Positions 59,403 to 64,000 of a DNA stretch of 64,000 nucleotides are shown one piece after another. Source of the DNA: Chromera velia (lineage: Eukaryota > Sar > Chromeraceae); NCBI GenBank assembly GCA_018398765.1, contig JAHBMJ010005834.1:43590-107589 (forward strand). The letters run 5' to 3'. Made by a program: the position numbers and the translations under genes. Each line of letters starts with the position of its first letter. Position 1 is the stretch's first letter. The notes under the pieces were generated by a model that worked only from the letters and a program-made list of their open reading frames with translations, did not search any database and was not told the origin of the DNA.

Positions 59403-60399
59403 GCAGTCCACTCACCCAAGCGTCAGATATTTCCAGGCTTATATCGTATCTTCTCTTGTTCCTCTCATTCTGTCGGAGGTACACCTCCACCCCCAGGTTT
59501 AGCCCAGCCACAGCCGGGGCCTCCTTGCCAAACCAGACCACCGACTGCTTCCAGTGAGTCTCTGGATGCCATGGTGCGGTGGAGAGACACACAAGCGCAT
59601 CCTTTCCAGGGAAATAAACGTCAAACCAGAGCACATACGCATGAAGCGTGCCGTCTGCCACGCACTTCACAGTAGTCTGCGTGTGCAAATGCGACAATTC
59701 CTCAACTTTCAGTGTCGTCAAGTCAAGAGTGAAAATTGATTTGGGCTCTGCGAACAGCTCTTCTGTTTTCACTGTGCGAATGGCTGGTTCTGCAAGGGCC
59801 TTTTGCAGGAGCGGCCCGTGCAAGGCGCTGAGATCGAAACCACAAAAGGGTTTCGACACCCAGTCCACTGCTTCATCCCACGCCTCTGGCAAGGAGGCCA
59901 CGGATAGAGAGATGGTTGCCGTGGACGGAAACAGAAGCCCTTCTGGTTTGAGGAATTTATCCCGGGCAAACAAAACAGAGTCGAGCATGGACTCATGGAG
60001 AAGGTAAAAGCCCATCCACTCAGACACAATGACGTCGACTTTCGAGTCGGATTCATCTAGAGGAAACTCTAGATTTTCTACGGGACATGCGCATACAGAA
60101 ATTATTTCATCGAAACCGTTTGCAGAGATCACTTGAGACAGCAACGTGACCATCCCGCTGGCCTCAACCGCGTATACCCGTCTCGCTCCTGCTCGTGCCG
60201 CTGCAAGGGAAAGGATCCCGGACCCTGCCCCGACGTCCATGACAAACTTGCCTTTAAAATATTCCTCTGCCCCCTGTTCAATGGCAGCTAGATAGGAGGA
60301 GGTCCTGGGGGTGTCTCGAAGCATAAGGGCGTGCACAGAGACGTCTCCATAGGATTCAAAATAGCCGTCTCCGGCGTCTCCTTGTCCAGCGACTTCCAT
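59398..60399 (-). CDS. Type I protein arginine N-methyltransferase, PRMT6/PRMT1-like
   Basis: A 333-residue ORF with all core PRMT motifs: YFESYGDVSVHALMLRD at the N-terminus, the SAM-binding VMDVGAGSGILSLAAARAGA, the acidic VEAS, the double-E loop SEWMGFYLLHESM holding both catalytic glutamates, and the THW loop PETHWKQSVVWF. It transfers methyl groups from S-adenosylmethionine to arginine in proteins, typically asymmetric dimethylation. It is intronless up to SDAW. The last codons (GTGAGT...UGA) contain a perfect donor, so translation may end here or splice to a further exon. The length is near the lower end of the family. Start at the ATG 60399. Confidence 0.9.
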
Positions 60400-60821
60400 G
60401 GTGAGAAAGGCAAGTGACAGACACTCTCGGCCTTATAGAACAGAATCAATGAGTGTCAAGTGACTTGTCCTGTCCGGATCCATTTACGAAGCATCACGAA
60501 GGGCCCTGGTGAAGCGCAAGAGGAACACCGGAGTCCACCTGACTACTAATGAGAGGTTGCGTGGTCGATGCAAATTTTCGTCGGCCGCGCGTGCGTCAGC
60601 AGCCGCGGCGCCGTCTACTTTTTTCGGATTGGCCGCGCGCGCGCAGCTTCAAGCAATGCGTGTTTTGACTGACCTTTTTCACCATGCAGTGACATTGCAG
60701 TCGAAAAAGAAAGCATGTCGATTCGGCGAAAGCTATACATTTCTTTCGCAGTCTCGGTGCCAGGGCGCTCTCATGACGACTCATTCAGTGCACAAGGTTC
60801 CATTGCAAACACGTGACAGAA
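60400..60821. promoter_or_regulatory. Divergent intergenic promoter region
   Basis: A 422-bp spacer between the divergently transcribed PRMT and amine oxidase genes, so promoters of both should lie here. It holds a CG-rich stretch (60580-60650, GGCCGCGCGCGCGC) but no TATA-like box at a useful distance. Confidence 0.4.
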
Positions 60822-61967
60822 ATGATTGATGTGACAGTGATTGGTGCCGGATTGAGTGGCTTAACAGCTGCTCTTCTTCTGGTGCAGTCTTCTTCTGTGA
60901 GGCAAATCCATCTTGTGGAGTCCCGGCCCCGCCTGGGGGGGCGTGTCCTGACACTTCAGCACAATCCAGCAGCTGACACAGTGTCTTCGCACTCGGGAAT
61001 TCGGTGGAGTGCCCCCGACGCGCAGCCGAGCATTGCAGAGAAAGTCTCTACAGCTTCTTCCCGATGGGCTCTTCTGGATGCTGGCGGTACATGGATATGG
61101 CAGTCTTCCAACCCCAGACTTCACCGCCTCAGTGAGGACCTGAGGGTGTCCCTTTTTGCCGATCCGAAGAGGGGCGGGGGGGACCAGATGCGGTTTAGTG
61201 GGGGAACCGGGGCCCTCGTCGATGCAATTTCTGAGAAGCTCGCTGCCAGTGATTCGCTTCAGTTGACTCTCAGTGACGCAGTCACATCGATGCACCGTGA
61301 CACTGACGGAGTGAAGGTTACTCTAACTTCCGGAAAGGTTTTGCTTTCAAAGCGAGTCATTGTCGCAGTACCTCCGAGAATTGCTGCGGAAATAGACTTC
61401 TCTCCGCCGCTGGCAGAAGACATGAAAGACGCGATGCGGGCGACCAAGACATGGATGGCACAACAGGGCAAGTGGTTTGCCATTTACGAGACCCCCTTCT
61501 GGGAAACAGAGGGGCATTCCGCAACGGCCTTCTGCCGTCCAAAGAGCGGACCCATCGATTCCTTCTTTGGCCACGCCCAGCCCGAGGGACCTGGAGTTAT
61601 CTTCGGGTTCCTCTCTCATGACCCAAGGTGGCGCCGCCTCACCGTAGCGGAGCGGGACAAGCTCGCACGCCACCAGATCGCACAGACTTTTGACAGCACC
61701 TTCCGGGAAAAGATAATTGCGTCTTATGCATTCGACTGGGCGTCTGAGAAAGACACTGCAACCGATCTAGATCGCGCAGAGCGAAACCCATGGGAACATC
61801 CGGTCTATGATCCGCGCACGTGTCTGCACGAGGTCCACTGGGATGGATGTCTCCTCTTTGCATCTTCTGAGGCTGACCCGGGCGCGTGCGGTTTCCTCGA
61901 GGGCGCTGTAGCAGCTGCAGAGAGGGCTGTGCGTAATGTGCTGAAAATGATGAGGACACAGCAATGA
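60822..61967 (+). CDS. FAD-dependent amine oxidase-like flavoprotein
   Basis: An intronless 381-residue protein ending UGA. The N-terminus is a dinucleotide-binding Rossmann motif, VTVIGAGLSGLTAALLL, followed by VESRPRLGGRV, the GG doublet of amine oxidases. GGTGALVDAISEKL and RVIVAVPPRIAAEI are typical mid-domain motifs. The C-terminal FAD motif (FASSEADPGACGFLEGAV) has SE where most members have GE. Likely activity is oxidative deamination of an amine, with release of H2O2; the substrate is unknown. At 381 residues it is shorter than most members. The ATG at 60822 leaves nothing before the Rossmann strand. Absence of introns in an intron-rich region could mean transfer from bacteria, or simply a compact gene. 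Confidence 0.85.
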   Translation: MIDVTVIGAGLSGLTAALLLVQSSSVRQIHLVESRPRLGGRVLTLQHNPAADTVSSHSGIRWSAPDAQPSIAEKVSTASSRWALLDAGGTWIWQSSNPRLHRLSEDLRVSLFADPKRGGGDQMRFSGGTGALVDAISEKLAASDSLQLTLSDAVTSMHRDTDGVKVTLTSGKVLLSKRVIVAVPPRIAAEIDFSPPLAEDMKDAMRATKTWMAQQGKWFAIYETPFWETEGHSATAFCRPKSGPIDSFFGHAQPEGPGVIFGFLSHDPRWRRLTVAERDKLARHQIAQTFDSTFREKIIASYAFDWASEKDTATDLDRAERNPWEHPVYDPRTCLHEVHWDGCLLFASSEADPGACGFLEGAVAAAERAVRNVLKMMRTQQ

Positions 61968-63816
61968 AGAAAATGTCAAAGAGTGGTTTGCTTGTTTTGA
62001 TCGGTTCTTGCATGGAGTTTTCCTCCCTCTCGGGCCCCTCTTCCTGGGCCCAATGGCACTTTTTTTCCAGCTCCTCATGGCAGTCTTTCGGCCAAGTGCG
62101 GTATTTGTTCCCGGATTTGCACGTCTCATACTACTTCCAACAGAAACTTGATTGGGAGGGTGGTTTCATCGCAGAGGCTGCTGAGAGGCATATGCGTCTG
62201 CAGATGTGAAGTACGCAGCCGCAGCTTTGAATTTTATCGTCGCTGATCGTTGCTGTGGATCGAAGCGACTGTTTGTTTTTAGTTGGTTCTGGAATTGTAT
62301 GACGAATTATGAAACTTTTTATTTGAGTTTAGCTGCAACTTTAGCACAAATGGATTTTAATTCTATGTACAACTTTGTATATGACATTTTAATTAGCATT
62401 TCAATAAACAGTTCAAATCAGTACTTTTATATAGTATTATCCGTAATAAGTTAGTGAAATTCAGGATACTTGCTTACACAGGATTGCAAGAACAGGTGCA
62501 AGAAGTAGCCATGCCTTGAGGTGGCACCGTGACACTGTCAGGCCGAGAGTTGGATCGAAGTGGGCCATGCAGGTGCGACGCCACATGTATATCTTTACTA
62601 AAGCGGACCTTTGGCCGGCAAGTGGGCGTTTCGGTGGCGGCTAGGGTGGCAGCGCATAACCGCTGGAGCAAGGGGGTGTATTAGGGTGTATGCAGACGCG
62701 TGCAGGAACGCCAGGATCCCGCGCATGTGTCAATGTGCATGCACATGCATGCAATTGAAATTCAGTCAACATGCATGCAATGCAGTATACAGTGTTGCAA
62801 TAAGGAGGACAGAGAAGAATGATTGGATGATTGAAGGACCAGATCATGGATGAACACTCCGCCGGATGGGCGAGTCAAGGATGAGTGCAAAGAGACAGAC
62901 CTCGCAATAGCACTAACTCTACAGACTGATAGAAACCGCTGAATACAAGCTGACAAAACACTCTTCTACTTTTCGCTAAGTTAATTTGGTTTAAATACAA
63001 ATATGCGCCAAATAGATTATCCATTGTGTCTTTGAAATATAAAAAACAGATAAATGATTATTTTATCACTGGCATTATTAGTCTTTTTACTATTTTTTAT
63101 GCTAATCTTTTTATTTATTCAATAAGTTTTGTAAACATGCAGATATGCAAACAACCATCTAAGCAATCATACTGTTAATTACGTTTTTTTGATTTTTTTT
63201 CTATTTGAAAAGTTGAGCATTATGATATATGATAGTTTTACTTTCAACTAGACTTTCAAGTTATAGGGGCACTGTTGCCCCGGTAAAAACTTAAATAACG
63301 CTTTAAGGTATGTTCTTTACTATAGTATTAACTAAAAAAATTAGTAAGAGAACAAACAAAACCCAAATTTGTTTTTTGTTCAATCTATTATAATAGTATT
63401 ATTTGCTAGACTATTCTAGAGACTGTTTGAACAATCAAACCAGAATTAAATAAAGTTGTTAATCGTATTTTTCATGATCCGATGATGATCGTACTTCATA
63501 TTTTGTTTATACAAAAGAGTAACGTAACAAAATACACTTATTGAATTATTGAGCTACGACTGACGATGGACGCATTAAGAATGTTTGTTACATGTTGAGC
63601 ACTAGCACTGGCCCGGCCACTGGCAAAATTGGTTGCAGGCAAGGACGGGCGTACACATAACACAGCGTGCAACATTCTTTTCCGATCACTGGCAACCTTC
63701 GTTGCTGCATGCCACATTGGCAGCTAGAAAGATCATGCATCTGGAGATACACGCACATCTCAGAAAAATAGATCAATCAGAGAACGAGTCGATAGGGCTC
63801 CGACTCAATCACTCAC
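61968..63816. other. AT-rich intergenic region
   Basis: Between the 3' ends of two convergent genes. Bases 62220-62460 and 62960-63560 are strongly AT-rich; 62460-62900 is more balanced, with repeated GCATGCA motifs. The short ORF at 61964-62209 overlaps the amine oxidase stop and has no family features. No RNA gene or element boundary was recognised. Confidence 0.5.
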
Positions 63817-64000
63817 TCACGCCCCTCTCTTGGCATTCCGGTAGGCAGTCGAGGCTTCCGACGCCGCCATTGCACTCAGCGCATCAGATCTCACACTCAT
63901 GGCCGGTTTGGGTCTCAATTTTTTGGGATCTCGAGTCCATGAATCGAAGTGCGACGGTATATTCTCCTCCACCTCCTCGTCCTCGTACCGACCCCTTACT
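63817..64000 (-). CDS. 3' end of an unidentified gene
   Basis: The minus strand is open from the window edge to UGA at 63817-63819 and reads GRYEDEEVEENIPSHFDSW, then TRDPKKLRPKPAMSV, SDALSAMAASEASTAYRNA and a basic end. Composition is coding-like and no splice site is needed. No domain can be named from about 60 residues. Confidence 0.6.
   Translation of the reverse strand, partial: VRGRYEDEEVEENIPSHFDSWTRDPKKLRPKPAMSVRSDALSAMAASEASTAYRNAKRGA

Noticed and set aside
61964-62209. 81-codon ORF after the amine oxidase
   Set aside because: It overlaps the amine oxidase stop, enters AT-rich DNA and has no recognisable features.
1-64000. Genome-wide reassignment of UAA/UAG to glutamine
   Set aside because: The ankyrin and six-hairpin genes end in UAG, and the 1326-residue and secreted-protein genes end in UAA, at sensible C-termini; over 4000 codons of other genes contain no internal UAR.

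Overview
The window is nuclear DNA from a microbial eukaryote. Genes are split by spliceosomal introns, simple repeats are everywhere, and GC-rich exons alternate with AT-rich spacers. The gene content (TBC RabGAP, PRMT, NLD-type MFS carrier, MYND protein, protease with P domains, a large low-complexity protein of unknown role) and the genome style suggest an alveolate alga, most likely a chromerid such as Chromera. That assignment is inference; no rRNA or organellar marker is present.

Layout, left to right: a partial phytanoyl-CoA dioxygenase-like gene (1-1102, minus); an intronless ankyrin/coiled-coil gene (1910-2527, plus); an AT-rich spacer holding a small inverted-repeat element with a 9-bp target duplication; a bacterial-type six-hairpin-like gene (4136-5920, minus); a secreted V8/S1-like protease with two P domains (6782-9988, plus); a 5-kb repeat-rich spacer; a three-exon gene for a 1326-residue low-complexity protein (15343-20098, plus); a MYND zinc-finger gene (23116-27219, minus) followed by a 1.8-kb tail that still looks coding but is crossed by in-frame UAG/UAA codons; a 5'-truncated LINE (about 27640-29614); a TBC-domain RabGAP in about ten exons (31228-37285, minus); two direct copies of a TA-flanked MITE (37720-39741); a 16-exon gene for a 1044-residue secreted cysteine-rich protein (42088-50411, minus); a repeat-rich spacer; an NLD-type MFS transporter (53381-55957, minus); an AT-rich spacer and a 46-bp satellite; a divergent pair of PRMT (59398-60399, minus) and flavin amine oxidase (60822-61967, plus); and the 3' end of one more gene (63817-64000, minus).

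The genes do not form an obvious pathway. Three traits are shared. Half of the 36 splice donors I could place have C at intron position +3 (GTC), which is rare in most eukaryotes. Many introns carry a (CT)n-(GT)n tract in that order on the sense strand, often close to the 3' splice site. Terminators are UAA, UAG and UGA in ordinary genes, so the genome appears to use the standard code despite the odd MYND tail. I recognised no retroviral, LTR, Polinton-like or toxin element, no CRISPR array and no convincing tRNA or rRNA gene.
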